Positions 8,478 to 16,856 of a stretch of 64,000 nt of DNA are shown in pieces. Source of the DNA: Prolixibacter sp. NT017 (GTDB lineage Bacteria > Bacteroidota > Bacteroidia > Bacteroidales > Prolixibacteraceae); assembly GCF_009617875.1 (NCBI RefSeq), contig NZ_BLAV01000001.1:930001-994000 (forward strand), in the 5' to 3' direction. How positions within the stretch are numbered: the first letter of the stretch is position 1; each line of letters begins with the position of its first letter. Below the pieces are notes generated by a model. That model was not told where the DNA came from, did not search any database, and saw only the letters and a list, made by a program, of their open reading frames with translations. The translations under genes were made by a program, and so were the position numbers.

Positions 8478-10091
8478 ATGAAAAAACCAGTAATACTCAT
8501 TCCTTTTTCTGAATTGAAAGACCGTCAACCAGTCCATTTCGTAGTAAAAGAACTCGACCTGGTTATAGTACGTTACGATGAAAAAGTTTCGGTATTATAT
8601 GGCCGTTGCCTGCACCGGGGCGCTTTGATGGCTGATGGACATGTAGAAGGTAATAACCTGATTTGCGGGCTGCATGGCTGGGATTACCGCCTTGATACCG
8701 GGGTTTCGGAATACAACAACAAAGAAGTTCTTCATAAATTCAACTCGAAAATTGAAGAGGATTTTGTTTGGATAGATGAAACTGAAATTGAATCTTTTCT
8801 GGAAAAATACCCACAACCTTTTAACCGCGAAAAATACCAGGGAATTTATGCCGATACCCACCCCGAAAGTACCGAACCTTATACCGGTTATATAAAAGAA
8901 CTGGCAAAAAACGGGTTGAAAAACATTGGCCATCATGGTTTTTCAGCCTCAATGGGTGTTGACAGAAATACGCTGCCCAAATGGGAAGATATTCAGTTTT
9001 TACCGGCGCAATTGGCCCGCCGCCCTTTAACCGACGAAGTTCCGGTAAATACAAAAGTAACCATTGGTAAAAATGCAAAAAAACCTTTGGTGCTTAATAT
9101 TCCACTATTTATTTCCGACATGAGTTTTGGTGCCCTTTCAAGGGAGGCTAAAATCGCCTTGTCGAAGGGAGCTGAAATGGCCGGAACAGGAATTTGCAGT
9201 GGCGAAGGGGGAATGTTACCCGAAGAACAGGAAAACAACTCCCGCTATTTTTATGAACTTGCATCCGGTAAATTCGGGTTTAGCTGGGATAAAGTTAAAA
9301 AAGCACAGGCATTCCATTTTAAAGGTGGACAAGGCGCAAAAACCGGGACTGGCGGACACCTGCCGGGAAATAAAGTGACTCGTGAAATTGCTGAAGTCAG
9401 GGGCTTGAAAGAAGGCGAACCGGCTATTAGTCCTGCTGCTTTTCCTGATTTATTCACGGCAAAGGATTTTGCTGATTTTGCCAACGAAGTCAGGAAACAA
9501 ACCGGGGGCATTCCGGTAGGTTTTAAAATCGCGGCAAGCCACATTGAACAAGATATTGATTTTGCCCTCGAAGCCGGAGCCGAATATATTATTCTCGATG
9601 GTCGTGGGGGAGGAACCGGGGCAGCTCCAAAAATACTACGTGATAATATTAATGTCCCAACAATCCCTGCTTTAGCCAGGGCCAGAAAGCACCTCGATAA
9701 AGTGGATGCAAAAAATATTACGCTTATTATTACAGGCGGATTGCGTACCGCTGAAGATTTTGCCAAAGCCCTGATGTTGGGTGCTGATGCAGTGGCCATT
9801 TCCAATTCTGCATTACAGGCGATTGGCTGTTTGGGAATGCGGGCCTGCCATACCAACAATTGCCCTGTTGGAGTAGCAACCCAAAAAGAAAACCTTAGGC
9901 AACGAATAATTATTGAAAATTCTGCAAAGCAATTAAGTAGTTTTCTGATATCAGTGACAGAACTGATGAAAGTAGTTTCCCGGGCTTGTGGATACGATGA
10001 TTTCAATAAATTTAACCGCGAAGATTTGGTCACCTTTAACCACGACATGCACCATTTAACAGGAATTGAATATGCAGGAATATTATTGTAG
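8478..10091 (+). CDS. Rieske domain fused to FMN-binding glutamate synthase domain
   Basis: 537 residues. The N-terminus (about 1-105) is a Rieske-type [2Fe-2S] ferredoxin domain with ligands C44-x-H46 and C63-x2-H66 (RCLHRGA and CGLHGWDY). From about 150 on it is the GltB-type FMN-binding alpha/beta barrel, with LPEEQE, GGQGAKTGTGGHLPG, LDGRGGGTGAAP and GADAVAISN motifs, and a late CHTNNCPVGVATQ segment that binds a 3Fe-4S cluster in glutamate synthase. The glutamine amidotransferase domain is missing. It is probably a cytosolic redox enzyme moving electrons between the Rieske centre and FMN; substrate unknown. A second Rieske fusion lies two genes downstream. Confidence 0.88.
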   Translation: MKKPVILIPFSELKDRQPVHFVVKELDLVIVRYDEKVSVLYGRCLHRGALMADGHVEGNNLICGLHGWDYRLDTGVSEYNNKEVLHKFNSKIEEDFVWIDETEIESFLEKYPQPFNREKYQGIYADTHPESTEPYTGYIKELAKNGLKNIGHHGFSASMGVDRNTLPKWEDIQFLPAQLARRPLTDEVPVNTKVTIGKNAKKPLVLNIPLFISDMSFGALSREAKIALSKGAEMAGTGICSGEGGMLPEEQENNSRYFYELASGKFGFSWDKVKKAQAFHFKGGQGAKTGTGGHLPGNKVTREIAEVRGLKEGEPAISPAAFPDLFTAKDFADFANEVRKQTGGIPVGFKIAASHIEQDIDFALEAGAEYIILDGRGGGTGAAPKILRDNINVPTIPALARARKHLDKVDAKNITLIITGGLRTAEDFAKALMLGADAVAISNSALQAIGCLGMRACHTNNCPVGVATQKENLRQRIIIENSAKQLSSFLISVTELMKVVSRACGYDDFNKFNREDLVTFNHDMHHLTGIEYAGILL

Positions 10092-10110
10092 GTTTAAAAC
10101 AATAAATGTT

Positions 10111-10194
10111 TCCCGCAGATGGCGCAGATAAACGCAGAAATAATAAGTACACCAAAAATAAAAATCAGCGTAAATCAGCGTAATCAGCGGGAGA
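10111..10194 (+). repeat. Intergenic palindromic repeat, family A (copy 3)
   Basis: Left arm TCCCGCAGATGGCGCAGATA begins at 10111; right arm AATCAGCGTAATCAGCGGGA ends at 10192; between them lies an A-rich loop. The arms are imperfect reverse complements, so the transcript could form a long hairpin. Confidence 0.8.
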
Positions 10195-10209
10195 AAAAAA
10201 AACAAGATT

Positions 10210-10485
10210 ATGATTGAAAAACTCATTAAATTCTTTAAACAACCTGCGCAAGAAACCAAAGGAAAAACACCAGAAGGACTTTGCCCCAATTGCTGGGGAC
10301 ATCAGGAATTCGACAACCAAATCCGTGAATTGTACGTTGACAAACAAATTGATGTAAATAATCATCAGGCGAACTACGCTTTTATTCAGGATTTTATGGT
10401 TTCAAACCTTACCGGGATTAAACTGATAAAAGGGAATAGCGGAATGGAATGTCCGACATGCAGAACAATTATAAATGACCAATAA
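10210..10485 (+). CDS. Small protein with two CxxC pairs (rubredoxin-like metal site)
   Basis: 91 residues with two CxxC knuckles, CPNC at 25-28 and CPTC at 81-84, separated by a mostly polar helical stretch. The spacing allows a single four-cysteine zinc or iron site. It lies between two Rieske fusion enzymes, 119 bases after the first and only 9 bases before the second, so co-expression with the downstream enzyme is likely and a role as a small electron carrier or zinc adaptor is possible. I do not recognise the family. Confidence 0.7.
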   Translation: MIEKLIKFFKQPAQETKGKTPEGLCPNCWGHQEFDNQIRELYVDKQIDVNNHQANYAFIQDFMVSNLTGIKLIKGNSGMECPTCRTIINDQ

Positions 10486-10494
10486 ATTTCAGGA

Positions 10495-12438
10495 ATGAGT
10501 AAAACAATTATTTGGCACAAAGTTCTCGAAAGTAAAAACGAGCTGGCTGATAACCGTGTAATGACGGTAAATGCCGGGCACAAACAAATTGCCTTGTCGC
10601 ATTTCGATGGAAAAATTTGTGCACTCGACAATCGTTGTCCGCACCAGGGAGGACCGCTTGGTGAAGGCAGTATTGAAAACGGTATTCTGCGCTGTCCCTG
10701 GCATGGGTGGGATTATCATCCCTGCACGGGCAAAGTTCCGGGCTACGACGATGGTGTTGAAGCCTATATGGTGGAAGAACGGGCAGATGGAATTTATGTG
10801 GGAGTGCCTGAAGAAAAACCTCACGAAACAACGGTTTCGGACATTATGGCTGAAACAATGGTAAACTGGGGTGTTGACACTGTTTTTGGAATGGTAGGGC
10901 ACTCCAACCTTGGATTGGCAGATGCCCTGCGAAGACAGGAAGAAAAGGGCGGACTGAAATTTATCGGTATCCGGCACGAAGGAGCAGGCGCTTTTGCGGC
11001 CAGCGCATATGGCAAACTGACCGGAAAGCCGCCAGCTTGTTTTTCCATTGCAGGGCCGGGCGCAACCAACATGTTCACCGGCTTGTGGGACGCCAAAGTT
11101 GACCGTGCCCCAATACTCGCCCTTACCGGACAAGTGGCAACACAGGTTGTGGGAACAGGAAATTTTCAGGAAGTGGATTTGGTGCGGGCTTTTCAAACCG
11201 TGGCCGAATTTAACCACCGGGTTCAGAATAACAGCAAACACGCTGAATTAATGACCCTTGCTCTTAAACATGCCATTCTGAAAAGAGATGTTTCGCACCT
11301 TACTTTTCCGGATGAAGTACAGGAAATACCGGCAGGCGCTGAGAAAGCTCAAACCCCTGAGGGCCGCATCAGTTCGCTAAAAATAACACCTCCGGAAGAA
11401 AGTATCAAAAAGGCAATCACCCTGATTGAAAATGCAAAACGTCCGGTCATTATTGTAGGGCACGGCGCACGTTTCGATATGGACGCGATTATCAGTTTTG
11501 CTGAAAAGCTCAACTCTCCGGTATTGACTACGTTTAAAGGGAAAGGGTTAATTCCCGATAACCATCCGCTGGCCGCCGGAGTGCTGGGAAGAAGCGGTAC
11601 GCCCGTGGCTTCATGGATGATGAATGAAAGCGATTTGCTCATCGTTTTGGGCGCTTCGTTCAGTAACCACACCGGCATAACACCTAAAAAGCCAACCATT
11701 CAGGTTGATTTTGACCCGATGGCTTTGAGTAAATTTCATAAAATAGACGCACCGGTTTGGGGCGAAATTTCGGTAACCGTTTCCTTAATGAAGGAAAGGC
11801 TCGAAAGTAATTTGAGTAAAGTTGACCAACGACCCGAACTTACCAAACGCTGGAAAATCTGGCGCGAAGAAAAACAAAAACGTTTACTCGAAGACCGTGG
11901 AAAAGGAATAAGTTCCATTGCTGTTTTCGATAAATTATCAAAGCTTATCGACACCGATGCAGTGGTTTGTGTTGATGTTGGTAACAATGCCTATTCTCTC
12001 GGCAGATATTTTGAAAGCAGGAATCAAAGCTTTTTAATGTCCGGTTACCTTGGCTCAATCGGTTTTGCCTTTCCCGCCACATTAGGGGCATGGGCAGCCA
12101 CACGGGGCAAGCGGCAGATTGTTGCAGTGGCCGGCGATGGCGGGTTTGCGCAGTACATGGCCGAACTCACCACTTCGGTAAAATATGGAATGGATATCAA
12201 GCTCATTTTACTGAATAATAACGAACTTGGGAAAATCTCCAAAGAACAACGCGCCGGGCATTTTGATGTGTTTGCAACCGGACTGCACAATCCCAATTTT
12301 TCTGAATTCGCGAATAGTTGCGGGGCTTTGGGAATCCGTGTGACGCAAAAAGAAGAGTTGGAAAAGACCATGAAAAATGTGCTACACCACGATGGAACTG
12401 CATTATTGGAAATTATAACAGACGTCGCATTGGTCTAA
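10495..12438 (+). CDS. Rieske domain fused to thiamine pyrophosphate-dependent enzyme
   Basis: 647 residues. A Rieske ferredoxin domain occupies about 1-105 with ligands C48-x-H50 and C67-x2-H70 (RCPHQGG and CPWHGWDY). From about 110 it is a full acetolactate synthase/pyruvate oxidase-type TPP enzyme: N-terminal pyrimidine domain with the catalytic glutamate in IRHEGAGAF, a central domain near 300-440, and a C-terminal domain with the GDGGFAQYMAEL...NNNE TPP/Mg motif. The fusion suggests a 2-oxoacid decarboxylating enzyme that passes electrons to a [2Fe-2S] centre rather than only to FAD. Substrate unknown. It starts 9 bases after the small CxxC protein. Confidence 0.88.
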   Translation: MSKTIIWHKVLESKNELADNRVMTVNAGHKQIALSHFDGKICALDNRCPHQGGPLGEGSIENGILRCPWHGWDYHPCTGKVPGYDDGVEAYMVEERADGIYVGVPEEKPHETTVSDIMAETMVNWGVDTVFGMVGHSNLGLADALRRQEEKGGLKFIGIRHEGAGAFAASAYGKLTGKPPACFSIAGPGATNMFTGLWDAKVDRAPILALTGQVATQVVGTGNFQEVDLVRAFQTVAEFNHRVQNNSKHAELMTLALKHAILKRDVSHLTFPDEVQEIPAGAEKAQTPEGRISSLKITPPEESIKKAITLIENAKRPVIIVGHGARFDMDAIISFAEKLNSPVLTTFKGKGLIPDNHPLAAGVLGRSGTPVASWMMNESDLLIVLGASFSNHTGITPKKPTIQVDFDPMALSKFHKIDAPVWGEISVTVSLMKERLESNLSKVDQRPELTKRWKIWREEKQKRLLEDRGKGISSIAVFDKLSKLIDTDAVVCVDVGNNAYSLGRYFESRNQSFLMSGYLGSIGFAFPATLGAWAATRGKRQIVAVAGDGGFAQYMAELTTSVKYGMDIKLILLNNNELGKISKEQRAGHFDVFATGLHNPNFSEFANSCGALGIRVTQKEELEKTMKNVLHHDGTALLEIITDVALV

Positions 12439-12451
12439 AACAAAGAATTAT

Positions 12452-12518
12452 TTCCCGAAGATGGCGCAGATGAACGCAGAAAAAAAATCTGCGACAATTA
12501 GCGAAATCTGCGGGAGAT
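12452..12518 (+). repeat. Intergenic palindromic repeat, family A (copy 4)
   Basis: Left arm TCCCGAAGATGGCGCAGATG (from 12452) and right arm TAGCGAAATCTGCGGGAGAT (to 12518) around a short A-run. It is directly followed by a family B repeat, so the two families are stacked between genes here. Confidence 0.8.
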
Positions 12519-12528
12519 AGAAACAAAC

Positions 12529-12592
12529 AACTTTGCGACTTAGCGGCTTTGCGAGAGAATAAGGTTCACGCGAAGGCACAAAGACGCGAAGG
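12529..12592 (+). repeat. Intergenic palindromic repeat, family B (copy 2)
   Basis: Arms AACTTTGCGACTTAGCGGCT (from 12529) and CGCGAAGGCACAAAGACGCG (to about 12588) are imperfect inverted copies and match the copy at 3501-3575 read in the opposite orientation. It ends about 20 bases before the DUF3179 gene. Confidence 0.75.
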
Positions 12593-12613
12593 AAAAATTA
12601 AAATGTCACAACT

Positions 12614-13729
12614 ATGAAAATGAAAACATTCACTTTGTTCCTAATTTCAATCCCGTTTTTTATGAGTGCACAAAACAACCCTCGAAACATCGAGCTCAAC
12701 TGGAAAACCGATACCACAAAACATTCTGCGCCGCTTAATGAATTTACTGCGTTGATGAAACCCGATGGTATTCCGCCCATTGATTCCCCAAAATTTTGGG
12801 AAAAAGAAAGAGCACAGGAAACCTATTTTGAACATGAGCCGGTAATTGCTGTCGAAATAAACGGCCAAGCAAAAGCCTACCCGCTCAGCGTGTTGATGTA
12901 CCACGAGATTGTTAATGATGAATTGTACGGGGTTTCGTTTTCAGCTACGTATTGTCCGCTGTGTAACGCGGCCCTGGTTTTCGACCGGCGGCTTGAATTC
13001 GAAGGGAAAAAATACCTTCTCGATTTTGGCGTTTCAGGGATGTTGCGCAACAGCGACCTGGTAATGTGGGACCGCCAAACCGAAAGCTGGTGGCAGCAGT
13101 TTTTGGGCGAAGCGCTGGTGGGCGAATTAACCGGCGCTCAACTGGAAATTATTCCATCAATGCTCATTTCGATTGCCGAGTTTTTTGAAAGCTACCCCAA
13201 CGGACTTGTACTTTCAACTGAAACAGGAATTTCCCGGAAATACGGAACCAATCCATACATCAGCTACGATAACCTTGAAAACAAACAACCCCGCTTGTTT
13301 AATGGAGAGGTTGACGACAGGCTTCCGGCAATGGAACGGGTAATCGATATTGAAGTTGATGGAAAATACAAAATTTACCCTCTTTCAGAAATCAGCAAAA
13401 AAGGAGCAATAAACGACAATTTTGAGGGGCAGGCGGTGGTATTTTTTCATACCGAAAAAACAGTATCGGTACTCGATGAAAACAATATTGCCCAATCGAA
13501 ACAAATTGGTTCTGTTACCGTTTTTGACCCGCGTTTGGATGATAAACTGCTCACCTTCAATAAAACAAAAAAGGGCTTTGTTGATAAGGAAACCAACTCG
13601 GTTTGGAGCATTACAGGAAAATGTATTGCAGGGAAATTGAAGGGAAAGGAACTTCGTCCGTTGCCACATGGCAATCACTTTGCATTTGCGTGGTTTGCTT
13701 TTCACCCTGAAACGGAGATTTATAAGTAA
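12614..13729 (+). CDS. DUF3179 domain-containing exported protein
   Basis: 371 residues with an N-terminal signal peptide (FTLFLISIPFFMSAQ, cleavage near residue 20). The body shows DUF3179 features: PVIAVEINGQAKAYPLSVL, a YHEIVND segment, a YCPLCNAALVF motif with a CxxC pair, then GVSGMLRNSDLVMWDR and SWWQQFLGEA. DUF3179 proteins are exported proteins of unknown activity; the CPLC motif suggests a thiol or metal role. Upstream lie stacked intergenic repeats; downstream is an AraC-type regulator gene 60 bases away. Confidence 0.87.
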   Translation: MKMKTFTLFLISIPFFMSAQNNPRNIELNWKTDTTKHSAPLNEFTALMKPDGIPPIDSPKFWEKERAQETYFEHEPVIAVEINGQAKAYPLSVLMYHEIVNDELYGVSFSATYCPLCNAALVFDRRLEFEGKKYLLDFGVSGMLRNSDLVMWDRQTESWWQQFLGEALVGELTGAQLEIIPSMLISIAEFFESYPNGLVLSTETGISRKYGTNPYISYDNLENKQPRLFNGEVDDRLPAMERVIDIEVDGKYKIYPLSEISKKGAINDNFEGQAVVFFHTEKTVSVLDENNIAQSKQIGSVTVFDPRLDDKLLTFNKTKKGFVDKETNSVWSITGKCIAGKLKGKELRPLPHGNHFAFAWFAFHPETEIYK

Positions 13730-13753
13730 AATAGATTCCAGCAGATAATTAGC

Positions 13754-13761
13754 TATTTTTG
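13754..13761 (+). promoter_or_regulatory. Bacteroidota -7 promoter element upstream of araC-type gene
   Basis: TATTTTTG matches the Bacteroidota sigma -7 consensus TAnnTTTG exactly, 28 bases before the start codon at 13790. No clear TTTG -33 element was found at the expected spacing, so this is a moderate call. Confidence 0.45.
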
Positions 13762-13789
13762 CCTAACCAAGAGTTAAGAATTCAGGCAA

Positions 13790-14917
13790 ATGAAATACAT
13801 TTTTTTTATTGCGGCCTTTAATGCCTTGTTTTATACGGTATTGCTCGTTCAGAAAAAAAATAAGGCGCTTCACGACAAAATTTTGATTTACTGGTTGTTG
13901 TATTTGGGATTTTATACTGGTACCTACGGTTTGTCGGCGTCCTGGTTGTTTACCGGTTATCCGCTTTTATCGGCTGCATTTATCTCTTTGTTATTATTGC
14001 ACGGGCCATTCCTGTACGGGTATATCCGGGCACTGGTAACTGAATCGTACAGGATTAAACCTGCTGATTTTTTACACCTGACGCCTTTTGTATTATTCAA
14101 CTTATTCCTGATTGTCGTTTCTTTTTTCCCCAGCTGGGCCGGGAAAATCCGACTGGACCACCCTGTGGGGGAACATGGTTCGTCAGCAGTATTTAACTTT
14201 TTTCTGATATTAACCGCACTGTCCGGGCCGGTTTACTTTTTGCTTTCCCTTGCACTTTTCAAAAAACTGGATATCAAAATTTTTGACAATTTTTCCTCAG
14301 CAGAAAACATTAACCTCCAATGGTTGCGAAATCTGGTTTATGCATTTGGGGCAGTATGGACCCTGTTAATGGCTGCAGCAGCTATCCATCATGTTTTTCA
14401 TCTTTTTTCCTGGAATTTTTGCACCAACAGTTTATCGTTGGCCTTGTCGGTATTTATTATCCTGGTTGGTTATTTTGGCTTAAAGCAGAATGAGATTTTT
14501 ACGAACTCCGAAGAAAGACACTTTGTAACAAGCAGCAAACCAGATGATAAATATGCGGGTTCAACTCTAAAAGAGACCGATGCTGAAGAGTATGCCAATC
14601 GGCTCACACTTTACATGGCTGAAAAAAAACCTTTTTTAAACCCTGATTTGAACCTTCCGCAACTTGCTGCTGAACTGAATATTCCGCCGCATCATTTATC
14701 ACAGGTGATTAATAAAAATATTGGCAGTAATTTTTTCGATTTTGTCAACCGATACCGGGTTGATGAAGTGAAGGCCAGGATTACCAATCCTGAATTCAGG
14801 AAATATTCCATCCTCGGAATTGCTTTTGAGTGCGGGTTCAATTCCAAATCAGCTTTTAACCGGGTTTTTAAAAAATTTACCGGGCTGACCCCCAGCGAAT
14901 TCAGGCGTAAACGCTAA
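13790..14917 (+). CDS. AraC family regulator with membrane-embedded sensor domain
   Basis: 375 residues. The first ~230 residues contain about seven hydrophobic helices, with a short linker after GYFGLKQNEIF. The C-terminal ~100 residues form an AraC/XylS DNA-binding domain: first helix-turn-helix LPQLAAELNIPPHHLSQVIN, second SILGIAFECGFNSKSAFNRV, then the family motif FKKFTGLTPSEFR. Such regulators tie a membrane-located signal directly to transcription. The signal is unknown. The next gene downstream is an exported DUF6448 protein preceded by a perfect inverted repeat, a plausible target. Confidence 0.88.
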   Translation: MKYIFFIAAFNALFYTVLLVQKKNKALHDKILIYWLLYLGFYTGTYGLSASWLFTGYPLLSAAFISLLLLHGPFLYGYIRALVTESYRIKPADFLHLTPFVLFNLFLIVVSFFPSWAGKIRLDHPVGEHGSSAVFNFFLILTALSGPVYFLLSLALFKKLDIKIFDNFSSAENINLQWLRNLVYAFGAVWTLLMAAAAIHHVFHLFSWNFCTNSLSLALSVFIILVGYFGLKQNEIFTNSEERHFVTSSKPDDKYAGSTLKETDAEEYANRLTLYMAEKKPFLNPDLNLPQLAAELNIPPHHLSQVINKNIGSNFFDFVNRYRVDEVKARITNPEFRKYSILGIAFECGFNSKSAFNRVFKKFTGLTPSEFRRKR

Positions 14918-14954
14918 ACGATTATTATTCAGCAACAAATTTGCATTTCCGATA

Positions 14955-14980
14955 AAGTCCCATTGTACAACATGGGACTT
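14955..14980 (+). promoter_or_regulatory. Perfect inverted repeat, operator or hairpin
   Basis: AAGTCCCAT (14955-14963) and ATGGGACTT (14972-14980) are perfect inverted copies separated by TGTACAAC. It lies 38 bases after the AraC-type gene and about 60 bases upstream of a -7 element for the DUF6448 gene. It lacks a following T-run, so an operator is as likely as a terminator. Confidence 0.5.
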
Positions 14981-15041
14981 CAAAATCCTATTAAATGGGT
15001 ACTACATTACAAAGTAGGTCGCACAACGATATATCTTCCTG

Positions 15042-15049
15042 TACTTTTG
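15042..15049 (+). promoter_or_regulatory. Bacteroidota -7 promoter element for DUF6448 gene
   Basis: TACTTTTG matches TAnnTTTG and lies 41 bases before the ATG at 15091, implying a leader of about 35 bases. This supports 15091 rather than the in-frame ATG at 14995 as the start, because the latter would be upstream of the promoter. Confidence 0.5.
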
Positions 15050-15090
15050 GGCTAAGAAATTTCAATTCGAAACAATTAAAAATTTTTATC

Positions 15091-15741
15091 ATGAAAAGAA
15101 AAGAGTTTAAATTAAGAACGGAAAGTCTCAAAGGACTTCAATCCTGTAAAAGCAAATTGCAAACAATGCTCCCGATTGTATTTGGTTTATTTTTAATGTT
15201 ATTTGCTGCACTTCCCGCTTCTGCCCATTGCGATTCGTATGATGGCCCGGTAATTAAAGATGCCCAAAAAGCACTCGAAACAAATAACGTCAATTTGGTG
15301 CTGAAATGGATTACTGATGAACAGGAAGAGGAAATCATGCCTTTGTTCAGCAAAACTTACAGTTTGAAAAATGGCGATAAGGAAATCTATGCCATTGTTG
15401 AAAAGCATTTTTTTGAAACCCTCGTCCGCCTGCACCGCGAAACCGAAGGCGCTCCTTACACCGGATTAAAACCGGCCGGAACCACCAAACCAATTATTCA
15501 AATGACCGATAAAGCCCTGGCCGAAAGTAATGTGGATGATTTTTTGGTAAAATTGAATAGCCATATCGATAAAGTGGTTCGTGAAAAATACGAAAAAGTA
15601 GCCGAACTCAACAAAGTAAAAAATAATTCAAAAGAACAAGGCAGGGCATTTGTGGAAGCTTATGTTGATTATACACATACGGTTGAAGCACTCCATGACA
15701 TACTGGAGCATGGCGGCGGCCATGAAGGGCATAAGGAATAA
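15091..15741 (+). CDS. DUF6448 family exported protein
   Basis: 216 residues from the ATG at 15091. A basic N-region and hydrophobic core end at LPASAHC, indicating export; the mature protein begins HCDSYDGPVIKDA, the DUF6448 hallmark. The rest is helical and charged, with a His-rich tail (HDILEHGGGHEGHKE) that could bind metal. DUF6448 has no assigned activity. An in-frame ATG at 14995 would add 32 residues but precedes a good -7 element, so I reject it. It may be controlled by the upstream AraC-type membrane regulator. Confidence 0.8.
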   Translation: MKRKEFKLRTESLKGLQSCKSKLQTMLPIVFGLFLMLFAALPASAHCDSYDGPVIKDAQKALETNNVNLVLKWITDEQEEEIMPLFSKTYSLKNGDKEIYAIVEKHFFETLVRLHRETEGAPYTGLKPAGTTKPIIQMTDKALAESNVDDFLVKLNSHIDKVVREKYEKVAELNKVKNNSKEQGRAFVEAYVDYTHTVEALHDILEHGGGHEGHKE

Positions 15742-15877
15742 TTCAATCGAAAGGTTTTGCAGGAGTGTCAGGTTTAAAAAAACGGCTACTACTTTACTTA
15801 TGCCTGGTTTACTTTTCACCCTGATTTGGAGATTTATATTAATTGAGTAAATTCAGGCAGTTAAACATTTTAATTAT

Positions 15878-15946
15878 TCCCCGCAGTTACCGCAGATAAA
15901 CGTAGAATACGATTCTGGGAAAATCAGTGAAATCAGCGTGAAAATA
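15878..15946 (+). repeat. Intergenic palindromic repeat, family A (copy 5, degenerate)
   Basis: Left arm TCCCCGCAGTTACCGCAGAT from 15878 and right arm AAATCAGTGAAATCAGCGTG to 15940. It is the most diverged copy seen and lies upstream of the small GDCCVYCSYG protein gene. Confidence 0.65.
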
Positions 15947-15979
15947 AATTAGTCTGGAATTATTAAATACAAAAGAATA

Positions 15980-16213
15980 ATGGAAATTACACCATTTTCA
16001 ACCCTTACCTGCCCCAATTGTGGCTACCAAAAAACAGAAGAAATGCCCACCGATGGCTGCCAGTTTTTTTATGAATGCGAAAACTGCAAAACCGTTTTTC
16101 GTCCAAAGGCCGGAGATTGTTGTGTTTACTGTTCTTATGGTTCTGCAAAATGCCCATCGAAACAGGAGGAAGATTTTTTGTCAGGAAAGAGTGGAGTCAG
16201 CGACAATTCGTAA
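15980..16213 (+). CDS. Small cysteine-rich GDCCVYCSYG family protein
   Basis: 77 residues with two zinc-ribbon-like pairs, CPNC (14-17) and CENC (about 33-36), then the conserved motif GDCCVYCSYG followed by KCP. This small protein family recurs in Bacteroidota and Proteobacteria; its function is not established. The eight cysteines would allow two metal sites or a thiol relay. It is followed by an FMN reductase gene 9 bases downstream, suggesting a two-gene operon. Confidence 0.75.
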   Translation: MEITPFSTLTCPNCGYQKTEEMPTDGCQFFYECENCKTVFRPKAGDCCVYCSYGSAKCPSKQEEDFLSGKSGVSDNS

Positions 16214-16222
16214 AAAAGAAAT

Positions 16223-16801
16223 ATGGAACATACAATCAGTATTATTTATGGTTCGGTGCGCACCGACAGACAAGGTATAAAAGCAGTAAAGTACCTCGAA
16301 CAAAAACTACAGGAAAGAAATATCAAAGTGAATTTCATCGACCCGCTGGAATATCAACTTCCGCTGCTCGACAAAATGTATAAAGAATTCAAACCTGGAA
16401 CAGCGCCGGAATCCATGGAAAAAATCTCAAAAATGTTAAGTGAATCCGATGGATTTTTGATAGTTACCGGCGAATACAATCATAGTTTACCTCCAGCCTT
16501 AAAAAATATGCTCGACCATTTTCAACGGGAGTACTATTTTAAACCATCTGCAATTGCCTCCTATTCTGCAGGTTCATTTGGCGGAGTGAGGGCGGCTGTC
16601 CATCTCAGGGTAGTTGTTGGTGAATTGGGAATGCCAGCCATTTCTTCCATGTTACCATTTCCGGTAATCGGTGAATTGTTCGACGACCGCCTGAATCCTA
16701 AAAACGAAAGAATCGAATTGTCAACCAACCGTTTCATCGACGAATTACTCTGGTACGTACAAGCATTTACAAACCAACGGAATAAAGGTGTTCCTTATTG
16801 A
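16223..16801 (+). CDS. NADPH-dependent FMN reductase family protein
   Basis: 192 residues with flavodoxin-like fold signatures: GSVRTDRQG for FMN phosphate binding (about 9-17), TGEYNHSLPPALKNMLD, and YSAGSFGGVRAA. These match NADPH-dependent FMN/quinone reductases such as the ChrR/ArsH group. Likely a cytosolic enzyme that reduces flavins, quinones or metal oxyanions. It is 9 bases after the small cysteine-rich protein gene and lies before a TetR regulator whose operator is in the gap. Confidence 0.87.
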   Translation: MEHTISIIYGSVRTDRQGIKAVKYLEQKLQERNIKVNFIDPLEYQLPLLDKMYKEFKPGTAPESMEKISKMLSESDGFLIVTGEYNHSLPPALKNMLDHFQREYYFKPSAIASYSAGSFGGVRAAVHLRVVVGELGMPAISSMLPFPVIGELFDDRLNPKNERIELSTNRFIDELLWYVQAFTNQRNKGVPY

Positions 16802-16856
16802 AACCTTGTCAATTACAAATTCTGGGAAAAATAATTTCTTTGAAATATATAATGTA

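Noticed and set aside
9251-10048. 265-codon minus-strand frame opposite the Rieske-glutamate synthase gene
   Set aside because: Antisense to a clear enzyme gene; the translation resembles no family.
14995-15090. Upstream ATG extending the DUF6448 protein by 32 residues
   Set aside because: It lies before a consensus -7 element and would bury the signal peptide.
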